Origin: Usnea hakonensis
Lineage: Eukaryota; Ascomycota; Lecanoromycetes; Lecanorales; Parmeliaceae
Length of the DNA: 64,000 nucleotides
Direction: 5' to 3'
Assembly (NCBI GenBank): GCA_013423325.1
Contig: BLJB01000003.1
Span: 310,001 to 374,000, forward strand
The position numbers were made by a program, and so were the translations under genes. This document shows, one piece after another, positions 35,982-45,540 of this stretch. The notes under the pieces were generated by a model. It did not search any database and was not told where the DNA came from. It saw only the letters and a program-made list of their open reading frames with translations. Each line of letters opens with the position of its first letter. Position 1 is the first letter of the stretch.

Positions 35982-36320
35982 TCACCGCACCCCCCTGACC
36001 TGCCCCCCCACCCTCTCAACCTCCGCCCGCCCCACGCTCAACAAATATCGTATCTTCCTCACCTCCTGGACCTCTCTATATCGCTCGAATTCGTCGCGGG
36101 CATAGCGTGCCATTTCGCGGTTTGTGGGGGAGGGGAGGGTGGCGCAGGAGCGGAGGATGAGGCGGTAGAGGGAGAGGGCGCGGTGGTGGAGGAGGAAGTG
36201 GGTTAAGGAGAGGCGGGGGTTGGTGGTGGGTGTGGTGGTGTAGGTGCGGATGAGAGGGGGGAAAGGGGGCATGGAGGTAGGATGGTGGGGGGGAGAAAGG
36301 ACAGAGTTGGATCGAAACAT
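35982..36320 (-). CDS. LYR-motif (Complex1_LYR) mitochondrial protein
   Basis: A single exon of 112 residues. The N-terminus (MFRSNSVLSPPHHPTSMP...) is rich in Ser, Pro and Arg with no acid residues, consistent with a mitochondrial presequence. The LYR signature follows as HRALSLYRLILRSC, then EMARYARDEFERYREVQ and KIRYLLSVGRAEVERV, matching the three-helix LYRM2-like fold. LYR proteins bind acyl carrier protein and assist assembly of respiratory complexes or Fe-S cluster delivery in the matrix. The LYRM2-like order (LYR at the start of helix 1, then the RxEF segment) suggests a complex I-related role, by inference. The coding strand shifts from almost pure pyrimidine to purine-rich midway. 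Confidence 0.82.
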   Translation of the reverse strand: MFRSNSVLSPPHHPTSMPPFPPLIRTYTTTPTTNPRLSLTHFLLHHRALSLYRLILRSCATLPSPTNREMARYARDEFERYREVQEVRKIRYLLSVGRAEVERVGGQVRGVR

Positions 36321-36644
36321 GACTTATGACTGCTCGGAAGGTTTGGGGGCAGAAGGGCGGAATGGTTCCGCCGGCAAGGGGTCCAATGCTTTTGTTCTTG
36401 CTTCATCTAGACAGCATAGACCTTTGTCTTGCCCATCACAGTTGGAACATGATAAACTTTGAAGTATCCATTGCCGGCTTTACCTTCCCGCTTGTCAGTC
36501 AGGCGCCATACAGAGACGGTCTACATCCGCCCTGCGTGAGAATCCGGCCTACGTCTATGCCAGAATCTGCAAGAATTGTCCACCAATTCGTTAGAGATGC
36601 ACTTAAGGGGCAGTGAGGCGCCAGGCTCGAGGATTCGAGTGCAA
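36321..36644. promoter_or_regulatory. Upstream of the LYR gene / downstream of the PEBP gene
   Basis: About 320 bp between two minus-strand genes. No ORF or repeat stands out. Confidence 0.3.
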
Positions 36645-37259
36645 TTACAGCTTCCTCTCGAAGACGCCAATCCACATCCCCCATGCAAGAGTTTTTCCTT
36701 CAATCGCTTTTGCGAGCTCTTCTCTAGTCGGCTTTGCCGCCGCAAAGCGTCTTTGGTCCACTTTCTCGCCCAGCGCGATGACCTGATAAAAGTATCGATG
36801 CGGCCCATGGCCAATCACCGGTCTGGGCCCCCCATAAACACTTCTGGTGCGGTTTTGGCCATACTTGAAGCCCCCTCTGAGACTGTTTCCTCCACTTGAC
36901 CCGACCAACTCGAAACTTGATACGTCCACGCTCCGAGTGTCTGCCGGGATGGCGTAGTAGACTCCGTGCGTGATAGGGTCGGGCAATGGAGCGTCAGGAT
37001 CCTCCACTATCAACATGAATTCCTTGATCTCGACATCCAGTTCAGGAGCCTCCCAGAAGATCGTTGGGAATTGGTTACCGCTGTCCTTGCCGTGTTTGCT
37101 CAACATGGCTGAATTCGATGGTCCGCATTCGGGAGACGTCACCTTGAGAGTTGGCCCAGACACAGTCGCGAAGGCGGGGCCCTTGTGGAATAGCTTTGCG
37201 TCTCGACCGCGCTGATTTCTTAGTATAAAGCCGAGTACGTACTCTATGTATGGCCACAT
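36645..37259 (-). CDS. Phosphatidylethanolamine-binding protein (PEBP/YbhB-like)
   Basis: A single exon of 204 residues. The ligand-pocket motifs are present: MLIVEDPDAPLPDPITHGVYYAIP (the DPDAP and H motifs) and YGGPRPVIGHGPHRYFYQVIAL (the GPxxxHG/HRY motif). FKYGQNRTRSVYGGP is typical of the YbhB-like branch rather than animal Raf-inhibitor PEBP. These proteins bind phospholipid head groups or other anionic ligands; fungal relatives include carboxypeptidase Y inhibitors (Tfs1). No signal peptide is present, so a cytosolic place is likely. The C-terminus ends KTLAWGMWIGVFERKL. The physiological role cannot be stated. Confidence 0.9.
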   Translation of the reverse strand: MWPYIEYVLGFILRNQRGRDAKLFHKGPAFATVSGPTLKVTSPECGPSNSAMLSKHGKDSGNQFPTIFWEAPELDVEIKEFMLIVEDPDAPLPDPITHGVYYAIPADTRSVDVSSFELVGSSGGNSLRGGFKYGQNRTRSVYGGPRPVIGHGPHRYFYQVIALGEKVDQRRFAAAKPTREELAKAIEGKTLAWGMWIGVFERKL

Positions 37260-38570
37260 TTGAGACGGTACAGTGGGATGATTATTGAGAGATCATTCAA
37301 GCGTCGTAGCGTTGTTCTGGATATGATGACTTGCGACTTTTGATTGAATAGAGGTCGTGTGAGTGCAATGTCGGCTCAACTGTAAAGCGATGATTGTCAG
37401 TCATTCTTAGGGTACTGAAAGGTAGCTGAGGCGAGTTTCACAGGATTATTTTTCACTGTATGTATGATTATTGGGTAAAAAGGTCAGCAGCCGCGGCCCC
37501 GGCATTTGGTTGCACGGAGTTCAACTTTACGTCACCGTGCATCACACTTGACCAATTTGCATACCTTACCTGAGACCCTCAATTATTTTATTAGGAAATG
37601 GAATAGAACATTCTTTGCACCATGGCTTCCTGTAAAACGTCTCAGGAGGTCATACTAATAAGAGGCAGACAATATGCCCCTAAGTACAGTGTACTGTACA
37701 CTCTTCGAAGTGAGCGTATTCAAAATCCGTCAGTCTTTTTTTGCATGAACTTTCGATGCATGCACCATTGAATACAAAATTCAATATCCTATCCAAGATG
37801 CCGGTGACAATGGACAAAGCAGCAACCTAAAAGCCACTCTCAAGGGTCCTTGTTCCATGACCGCCCAGCTCCTTGTTCGAAGAAAATCGACCTTGATAGC
37901 CGTTGTTGAGGGCAAACCGTCCTGATGTATCTTGGGCTCATTGATCGACTTACACCATCATTTGAAATCGCAGCAGACATCGCATCTATCCACAAATTTT
38001 TGAGGATTTTGTAGCCAATCAAATAGTCTCGTTTTGCGCTCTGACACTAGGACTCTCATGGCAAGCGGCCGGCGGGCCAGTAGGTAAGGTACTACTGGGA
38101 AGGAGCCGCGATATACAGGGATCATGGTATCCGTCAAACCGAGCATCGAAGCCAATGGCAGTGGGTAGGGCAGTGACGACTGAGCATCTCAATCATTGTG
38201 TTTGCGAGATGCTGCCATGCCTCGGTAGATTTGGGAAGAAGGCTCAAGACCTTGTCATTGGCCATTGGAAGACTGCCATGCGTGCTTTATATGTTTTGGA
38301 GCAATGAAAGATACAGGAACTCGTACGTACTTTAAATGATGAAAGAACCTCTAATGCGGAGACAGATTTAAGATTTCTAAGATTTTCTGTGTGCATCAGA
38401 CTTGCATGTCCGAGCCGTGTTTGCCGGCTATTGCGTCATCTGGTACTCGATAAGGAGGCAGCCCACCACTTCATTTGATCGTGTTGAGAAATCTCAAAAA
38501 TGTCATATAACTACTCATACGAGCTTCTTTGCCATCACTCACATGCCAGCGTCCGCCAATCGACCTAAAC
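37260..38570. promoter_or_regulatory. Divergent intergenic region between PEBP and MFS genes
   Basis: About 1.3 kb between divergently transcribed genes. Minus-strand ORFs at 37840-38155 are short and featureless. Regulation of both flanking genes presumably lies here, but no specific site is recognised. Confidence 0.4.
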
Positions 38571-40189
38571 ATGTTCGATCTCCACCGAGATCCAGTCCCA
38601 GCCAAACGCACTGCAACCTCTGTCCAATATCAATTAGGCCCCGATCGCTGGCTTCCGCCTCCACTAGCATGTAAAAATGAAGACTATCTGGTGGAGCTCA
38701 CAAGTCCAGACGATCATGCAGATGCCGAATCATGGCCCATCAGGAGGAAGATGGTATGTGCCGTGATCCTTGGATTCGATACTTTTGTTGCCTCCTGGGG
38801 ATCTTCCGTCTACTCTGCAGCCGTTATGCCAGTATCTGTAGAATTTGGCATCAGTGAAACCGTGGCTCTCCTCGGCCTCACTCTGTATATCTGCGGCTTT
38901 GCCACCGGGCCATTGGCTTTCGGGCCTCTAAGTGAATTGTACGGGCGTAAGATACCAATAAGTGGAGCTTGCTTCGTTTTCACTTGCTTCGCGTTCGCCG
39001 CGGCAACTGCCAGGGACTTCCAGACTCTGATGCTGGCTCGTTATTTTTCAGGTGCCTTCGCTTCTTGTCCTTTGGCTGTCGTCGGCGGCGCTTTCTCCGA
39101 CGTATTTGGGAACGAGCAGCGTGGGATCGCCATCGCGTTTTTCTCAGCTCTCGTCTTCGTGGCCCCATTCATGTCTCCCATCGTCGGGGCTTTTATCACC
39201 CAAAGCTATCTGGGCTGGCGGTGGACTCAGTACATCACTGGTATCCTGGGCGCTCTCGCGTGTATCCTTGATGTTCTTTTTTTGGAGGAGACGTATCTCA
39301 AGACACTTCTACGGCGACGGGCAGCAAAGATCAGAGGCGAGACGCAGAATTTTGCAATCCATCACGTTTCTGAAGAAGAAAATGCCGAGCTTAGAGACAT
39401 CACCGAAAGATACCTTCTCGTGCCTCTTAAGCTTCTGTTCCTAGAGCCTATCGTCTTCTTGATCACGACTTACACAGCGTTCCAGTACGGCATCCTCTAC
39501 CTCTTCCTAGAAGCCTATCCCATTGTCTTCGCGGAATTGCGAGGCATCAACATGGCGGTTGCAACTCTGCCTTACATCGGACTTATTCTCGGCGTCTGCT
39601 TAGGCTGCGGAATCGTCGTTGCCTTTGAACCAAGATACAATCGGAAACTAAAGGAGAACGACAACATTCCGGTTCCTGAACAGCGTCTGGTGCCGATGAT
39701 GGTGGGCGCGGTCCTCTTCCCAATCGGACTGTTTTGGTTCGCGTGGACGGGGAACTACAGGAGCGTGCATTGGATCGTGCCTTCCCTTTCTGGTCTTCTG
39801 ACGGGGGTGGCCCTTATGACTATCTTTCTACAGTCGTTGAACTATCTGATCGATGCCTATTTGATGGTGGCTGCGTCCGCGCTTGCGGCGAATACTTTTC
39901 TGAGATCCTTCTTTGGGGCTGCCTTTCGTAAGTGCCCTAGGTAGAGGCTGAATCGTACCCAGCTCACATCGATATAGCCCTTTTCGCGACCCAGATGTTC
40001 CACAATCTGGGTGTTGAATGGGCTGGTTCGTTGTTAGGTTTTCTGGCGCTCGCGTTTATGCCGATCCCTTTCTTATTCTACATTTACGGACCGAGGCTAA
40101 GGAAGCTCTCGAAATACGCGCCTACAGATGACCAGACGACGATGCGGAAGCCGGACGATGAGGAGAGCAAATCCGAGAAAGCAGAGTAA
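38571..40189 (+). CDS. MFS transporter, DHA1 (12-TM) drug/polyamine:H+ antiporter type
   Basis: Exons 38571-39927 and 39978-40189 (50-bp intron, donor GTAAGT), 522 residues. The ATG at 38571 (MFDLHRDP) is used because the longer frame begins with TTG. A ~70-residue cytosolic N-tail contains ESWPIRRKM just before TM1, as in fungal DHA1 proteins. Motifs: GPLSELYGRKIPI (motif A) and GAFASCPLAVVGGAFSDVFGNEQRG (motif C / loop region). FITQSYLGWRWTQYITGI and a long central loop (KTLLRRRAAKIRG) follow, then six more TMs. Members export fungicides, polyamines or mycotoxins, so this could contribute to drug resistance, but the substrate is unknown. The tail is acidic and Lys-rich (MRKPDDEESKSEKAE). 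Confidence 0.9.
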
Positions 40190-40729
40190 GATGTGCTCCG
40201 CCCAGGACGCGCCCAAGACGTGGAAGGATGCGAATATCCAACTGGCAGCTGCGCTTCCTAGGATGAAAGCTTCTGAAGCTGCTGAGTCCAAGGCCTCGGC
40301 GGATTTCCCCAATCAAACCTATGAACTCGATCTCGTGTTCCAAGGACGCCGATACGAGAGACACTGCAAGACGATAATGCTACCGATAATGCACTATAAA
40401 CCTTTCTGGAAAAGGATTTGCATACACCAAGAGACAATCGCTATCTCTACTCTGAGTTCGACACGAAACTCATGGAGATCAGTCTCCTTCAGATAGAGGA
40501 TCTAATAATATATAATCAAATCAATGCTGTAAAATTACCAAAGTTTTCTCTAATAAATTACGCTTAGCGTACAAAAAAAACCCTAGCATCTAGCCCCGTC
40601 GCGTCCCCAGACGCGCGAGGGCGCCGGCCACATCAAGTCCCTCCCTACTCAGCAAGATCATTACTCTAACCCAACCCCCCCTTCCGCAAAAAAAAAACCA
40701 CCCACGCATCTTCAACCCACAACACAAAA
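40190..40729. other. Intergenic
   Basis: No gene is called. Short A-runs at 40573-40580 and 40687-40697 flank C-rich sequence that begins the strong pyrimidine bias of the next gene. An ORF at 40128-40496 overlaps the transporter end and is a shadow. Confidence 0.4.
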
Positions 40730-41476
40730 ATGCCACTACCACCACCCTCCCCAACCCGCCTCGACATCCTCAACGCCCTACCCCTCCCCACCTTCCGGGC
40801 CAAATACATGCCTCACCTGCCCTCCCGTCTGGCCTTCAACCCCAACCCCAATTCCAATTCCAATTCCAACTCCGCTCCCAACTCCAATTCCGATTCCAGT
40901 TCCGATCCCAACCCAAATCCCGATCCCATCACAACAAACGAACCCTACTACGCCATCCACCTCCACACCTCCACCTCCCTCCCCCCCGCCACCCTAACCG
41001 CCTGCTTCAACCTCATCCGCGACACCAGCTCCAGCGACTACAAAGCCTCAGCGCAAGGATGGCACCCCGCCCGCAAGCGACGAGAAATGCTATTACTTGA
41101 TCTACGATATTTGCTCGTCATGAGCCCCCGGGGGGGAGTAGAAGGGTTTCTATCGTTTATGCTTACAATCGAGGACGGGGGGGAAGTGGTGTATGTGTAT
41201 GAGGTGCATTTAGAGGAAGGTGTTAGGGGGAGGGGGGTGGGGAGGTGGTTGGTTGGGTGTGTGGAGGAAGTGGGGAGGAGGGTTGGGGTTGGGAAGGTGA
41301 TGTTGACTGTCTTTAAGAGGAATGCGGGGGCGAGGGGGTTTTATGCGGGATTGGGGTTCGGGGTTGATGAGGGGTCGCCGAAGGGGAGGGTTTTGCGGGG
41401 CGGGGGGGTGAGGGAGGCGGATTATTTGATTTTGTCGAAGGGGTTGTTGGGGAGTGGGGAACGGGAGGTTGGGTGA
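40730..41476 (+). CDS. nat4: N-alpha-acetyltransferase NatD (Nat4/NAA40-like)
   Basis: A single exon of 248 residues. The GNAT domain carries GWHPARKRREMLLLDLRYLLV, then GFLSFMLTIEDGGEVVYVYEVHLEE and the acetyl-CoA loop VRGRGVGRWL. KVMLTVFKRNAGARGFYAGLGF and the READYLILSK end follow. These match NatD, which acetylates the N-terminal Ser of histones H4 and H2A and acts in nucleus or cytosol. An insertion of about 30 residues near position 40-65 is a low-complexity run of Asn/Pro/Ser/Asp (NPNPNSNSNSNS...) not expected in the family. The coding strand is extremely C-rich to about 41,100 and extremely G-rich afterwards. Confidence 0.88.
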   Translation: MPLPPPSPTRLDILNALPLPTFRAKYMPHLPSRLAFNPNPNSNSNSNSAPNSNSDSSSDPNPNPDPITTNEPYYAIHLHTSTSLPPATLTACFNLIRDTSSSDYKASAQGWHPARKRREMLLLDLRYLLVMSPRGGVEGFLSFMLTIEDGGEVVYVYEVHLEEGVRGRGVGRWLVGCVEEVGRRVGVGKVMLTVFKRNAGARGFYAGLGFGVDEGSPKGRVLRGGGVREADYLILSKGLLGSGEREVG

Positions 41477-41516
41477 GGGTTTGGAGAGCTGGGGGTTTAG
41501 AGTTTTATTGGGTTGG

Positions 41517-43000
41517 CTATATTTGTCGGACTTCTTTGCCTTTCATCTCCGGCCTTTCGACCTCCCATTCGTCTCGAAGGACGGCGAAGAGTGAATCGGC
41601 GACAATCTCGGAGAGGCCGAGACTCCAAACGAGAGTGATGGCGTAGAAGAAGTTGGCGTTGCCGGAACCCGCATAGATCCAGAGGTAGTAGAAGGCAGGG
41701 CCGAGCAGGGTCGCGTACAGGATCGTGGCCATGGCGAAGAAGGTATAGCGCATCACTGCCGAGGGTTAGTTTCCATACTCCAACATATTTCGGACAATTT
41801 GACAGGACTCACAAGGGAAGATGTGCCTATACAGTGGCAGCATAGCAAAATACAAAGACGTATCCGAAACGCTTGGGTACGGCTTGAATATCGCAAAGAT
41901 GCCCAGCAAGGTAGTAATGACAAACAACGGCTGCGCACGAAGTCGGATACATAGAGCGCCAACGTAGCTCCCCAAGTGCAGCCAGAATACACCCAGGAAG
42001 AACTCTCTGAACGAATCAAACATCTCGATGAAAAAGTACCACCACAGCCCCACGTTCGGTGTCAAGTCTGGTAGGAGCAGGTGGACACCATATGTAGATG
42101 CCAAGTACTCCCATGAACCACCAGTCAAAACTTTTGAAAGATACAGGAACCACGTTATGCTTGCTGAGAAGACAGAAACATATGTGGCTGTCGAAAAGGA
42201 CGCGCTTGGAGGGGTCTTCGTGTCTCGGGCTTTTCGATCGTAGCAGAGTAGGAGTAGAGGAGGCAGTAAAAGAGCTGGGTATAGCGACAGGTATGAGGCG
42301 AGTCCCAGGGCAAGCATAGAGGTGATGGGTTTGCCGGAGACGGCCTGAGCAACGGCGTTGAGAATGGCGCAATTCGTGAAGACGCTTGTTGGTCTACCTA
42401 TGCAGGTGCCGATGGTGAAAGGATTGAATAAATACCTATGATCCTGTCAGTCTAGAGATAATCTATCATGTATCGTGCATCCTTACGCCGCTGCTACCGC
42501 TATGCTGTCCCATTTCATGTCCTTCCTCGGCGATGTGAATAGACGTGAAGAGCCTGATTCCCCGGACTCGGTGATATGTATAAGAGCATTGGCGCAGAGG
42601 AGGTCCAGGACGATGTAGAGAAGAGCGGTCAAAGGGGAGAAGAGGGAGGGAGGGATCAGGGCGAAGAGTGGTAGCAACAATGGAGCCTGAGAGCAGTGGT
42701 CAGCAGAAGTAAGTTGCTCGTGCGCGGTCAGCAAGACATGCCTGGTGAAAGACGCCACCATCGTATGGAGAGACATTGTGAGTGTAGAGAAATAGTCCTT
42801 CCTGTACTGAAGGCTGTCAATCATAATCGTTATGCATTGAACTAGCACGAGGCCTTACATCGCTTGAAGCTGGTGACGGGAGTGGATATCTCTACACGTC
42901 CGGCGAGAAGGTTAGGGAGAGAAGGGAAAGCAAAGAAGAGGACTAGTCTCAGGACTGCTGCCGAAGCGAAAAGACTGGCTTTCCGCCTGTCTATGACCAT
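41517..43000 (-). CDS. gab1: PIG-U / Gab1 GPI-transamidase subunit
   Basis: Five exons: 42859-43000, 42742-42806, 42487-42686, 41813-42435, 41517-41755 (422 residues, multispanning). Recognisable segments: LRLVLFFAFPSLPNLLAGRVEISTP, LQEGLFLYTHNVSPYDGGVFHQ (the conserved early loop), YLFNPFTIGTCIGRPTS and the ending ATLLGPAFYYLWIYAGSGNANFFYAITL. PIG-U is a subunit of the ER GPI transamidase that attaches the GPI anchor to protein C-termini; its PIG-M-like fold is thought to help hold the GPI substrate. The second intron (42687-42741) has a GC donor (CAG|GCATGT) and an AG acceptor; other introns are GT-AG. Its start lies 546 bp from the aspartate kinase stop. Confidence 0.92.
42687..42741 (-). 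other. GC-AG intron in the PIG-U gene
   Basis: 55 bp, donor CAG|GCATGT, branch CTGAC, acceptor CTCAG. It is needed to join VFHQ to APLLLPLF in frame. Confidence 0.75.
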
Positions 43001-43545
43001 CTTCAAAGGTTCAGCATGCACCCTGTTTATTGATCTTAGCAAGGTATCTTACCACCTACAGGTACCTTGCGGTATACCTGCGGGCGCGCGCCAAGAGATC
43101 CAGACTTGTTAGGTCTAGGGCTCCACTAGCGCATGACCGAGGGGACGGCCTCCGGCCATAAGAGCTCAATGCATTGTTCTAGCTCCTTACCCTTCTTAGG
43201 TTTACCACGTTCTACTCTTATTGGTCTGCGAGCAAGCGTGGCACGTTGATGGATATTTCGATGCGCTTGGAAGGTCGAGTGTATGAAGGGATGGTAGTTA
43301 AGGGGCGCTTTTGTTGCCAAGATCCTGGATTACGACTTCAGGTCTTCGCCATCAATGGCGATGTCCTGGCTTGCTCTGCTTGATCTGCATCGATGAGAAC
43401 AGTAACGCGTTTTAGAATTGGAACGATATTCTATCGAACTTTTGAAGACATGATACCGAGAAAATCCAAGCCCGCGCTGTCTGTGTCTATGATCCAAAAT
43501 TCTATGTCAAAAATGAATGACGCCGCCACCCGGAGCTTTTGGATT
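43001..43545. other. Intergenic between PIG-U and aspartate kinase genes
   Basis: A 64-codon minus-strand ORF (43126-43320) encodes a basic peptide (RATLARRPIRVERGKPKKGKE) that looks coding-like but has no family I can name; a transposon relic is possible. No gene is called. Confidence 0.35.
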
Positions 43546-45540
43546 CTAGTCGAGAAATGTAAAGAGATCCGTATGCACCACATTCAGAGCCCGTAGAGCT
43601 TCCCGCTCCGAGATCACGCACGAGATGCTGATCTCACTCGCGCCTATGTCTGTATCAGCAGCATCTCCTAAGCAGCAGCGGTCACATGTGAGAATAGCCC
43701 ACCTTGCGAAATCATCTCAATGTTAATATTATTGTCTCCCAGCGCCGTAAACAGCCTCCCCGCTATCCCGATACTCCTTTTCAACTGCAGACCCACCAGA
43801 CTAATGATAGCCATGTTCTTGACCACATCCACGGTTCCATACTCACTCAATTCCTCAATCGCATGCTGTAAGTCTTTGTGCTGGTTCAACAGGTCTTCTG
43901 CATCCTGCTCCCCGTCTCTATCATTGGGACCTTTGATAATGGGCATTTTCGAGTGCACCGCCAGACTGATATGGAATTGATTCTTTTCAAAAAGATCGAT
44001 GTTCAGCGACCAAGAGGCAAGGATCTTGCAGATCTGCGCCAAAAAATCTGCGTCTTCAACTTTGCGATGGGAGTGGACGTTGACGACGGTGATTTGGTGC
44101 TTTACTGTTACGGCGGTTGGACGCTTGGGGTGAGATTGGTGGGTGGCGGAGGACGATGGGGTGATGAGGGTGCCGGGACTCTGGGGGGCGAGGACATTCT
44201 TGATGCGGATTGGGATTGAAGGGAGACATTGCTCTACGGTGAAATGATGGATTACTTCTGAGCCGTAGAAGCTATGGGAAATGTTAGCATAGGTTTGTAT
44301 GAAGATGGTGTAGACGTGCGTTAGCTCGTTAGCCTCTCTTGGATCAATCAAAGATAGCAATTTGGCTGTTGGAACCTTGCTTGGGTCGCTATGCGTTGTC
44401 AGTATGGGCGAAACGAAAGACTAGATGAGTAGGAACGCACGCAGTATAAACGCCTGAAACTTCCTTCCAAACCTATTCAGCTATCAGCCATCCTGTATCC
44501 AGTAGATTGCCACATGCAATATAACATAGGCTTGAAAACCCACTTGTAACTCCTTTGCATTTGTCCCGACAGCGGCGAGCGCAGCGCACAGATCAGAGTA
44601 GCCCCGGCCTAACTGTTTGAGCAGACCTCCTGGTAAAGAACCGAAGTAGCCGGTCAAGACCTGCCAGAATCATCATTCCCTGTGCATAAGCGGGCCTTGC
44701 AGTGAAATACTGGATCCATGTCATACCGGTACCTTGTCACCACACAAATCAATCCTCCGACCTATCGCATAAGCGAGTTCTCGGTAAAATTCTTGGTTCA
44801 ACGATGGCCAAGTTTTATGTTCAATCACATTGGACAAATCAATATATTGCGACCGTACACCATGGTCTTCCAAAAGCGCCGTTAAATATTGAGCACTTAG
44901 CTTTTCTCCTACACTTAGGATCTTGTCCTCGGCTTCGGGATGCACATCCTCCGTCTTTGGCAGGGAGTCAAGGAGCTCGGTAAGAGCATTGCACTCAGCC
45001 GATATGTCCCGCTTTAAACTCTCCCCGATCTCTGCGTGGCTAAAATTCACTGTATTCAGATGCTCATGTAGGATGCCTGAGACAATGGCGTGATGGGCTG
45101 TTGAATTTGGTTTGATTGCTTCTCGAGCAGCTTTTAGAAGGCTTTGAGAAATGCAACTTCAGTAAATCGCACGAAGATGAGGGTTTTTATACTGAAGAGG
45201 AACGCGTTGTAAGAAATGAATTGAGAAAAGTCTACCACCGATTATGTAGGACCAAACATTAAGGAAAAATTGTACATACCGATTCGTAGTGCCTTCAGCT
45301 TTGGACTTGCCACTCCGAGCGGAACATACGATGGTGATGCGTTGGTTCTGAGAAAGGCTTGATCTGAGCAAAAGAAGGAATTCAGCGGAGCTAATTGACG
45401 AAGGAGGAAGGGCTAACAATGTACAAGCAGATCCTGGCGATTTCTGGTGCAAATTTCCCCACAGAAGTACCACCAAATTTCAATATCACGCCCTGGGACA
45501 TAATTTTGTGTCGTTTTTGACGGTCAGTCTCAGGTGCCAT
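43546..45540 (-). CDS. hom3: Aspartate kinase (HOM3-type), threonine/methionine pathway
   Basis: Eight exons: 45425-45540, 45280-45363, 44727-45141, 44544-44660, 44441-44472, 44320-44388, 43703-44271 and 43546-43643 (499 residues, all in phase). The kinase N-terminus reads KFGGTSVGKFA, then VCSARSGKSKAEGTTNR. FFGSLPGG-type sequence (YFGSLPGGLLKQLGRGYSD), ELQVWKEVSGVYTADPSKVPTA and EVIHHFTVEQ follow. Two ACT domains lie at the C-terminus (ITVVNVHSHRKV... and MAIISLVGLQLK...), ending with the signature QGASEISISCVI. The enzyme phosphorylates aspartate, the first step to homoserine, threonine and methionine, and is feedback-inhibited by threonine through the ACT domains. Intron 6 (44272-44319) is GC-AG, 48 bp long, and contains no stop in frame. 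Confidence 0.93.
44272..44319 (-). other. 48-bp GC-AG intron, stop-free and in frame
   Basis: The donor is GCACGT after AAC, the branch is GCTAACAT and the acceptor is CATAG. The length is a multiple of three and no in-frame stop occurs, so retention would insert 16 residues between ANELT and FYGSEVI. The family requires these two segments to be adjacent, which argues for removal. Confidence 0.65.

Noticed and set aside
40778..40966. Gly/Val/Ile-rich minus-strand ORF
   Set aside because: Antisense shadow of the Asn/Pro/Ser repeat in NatD.
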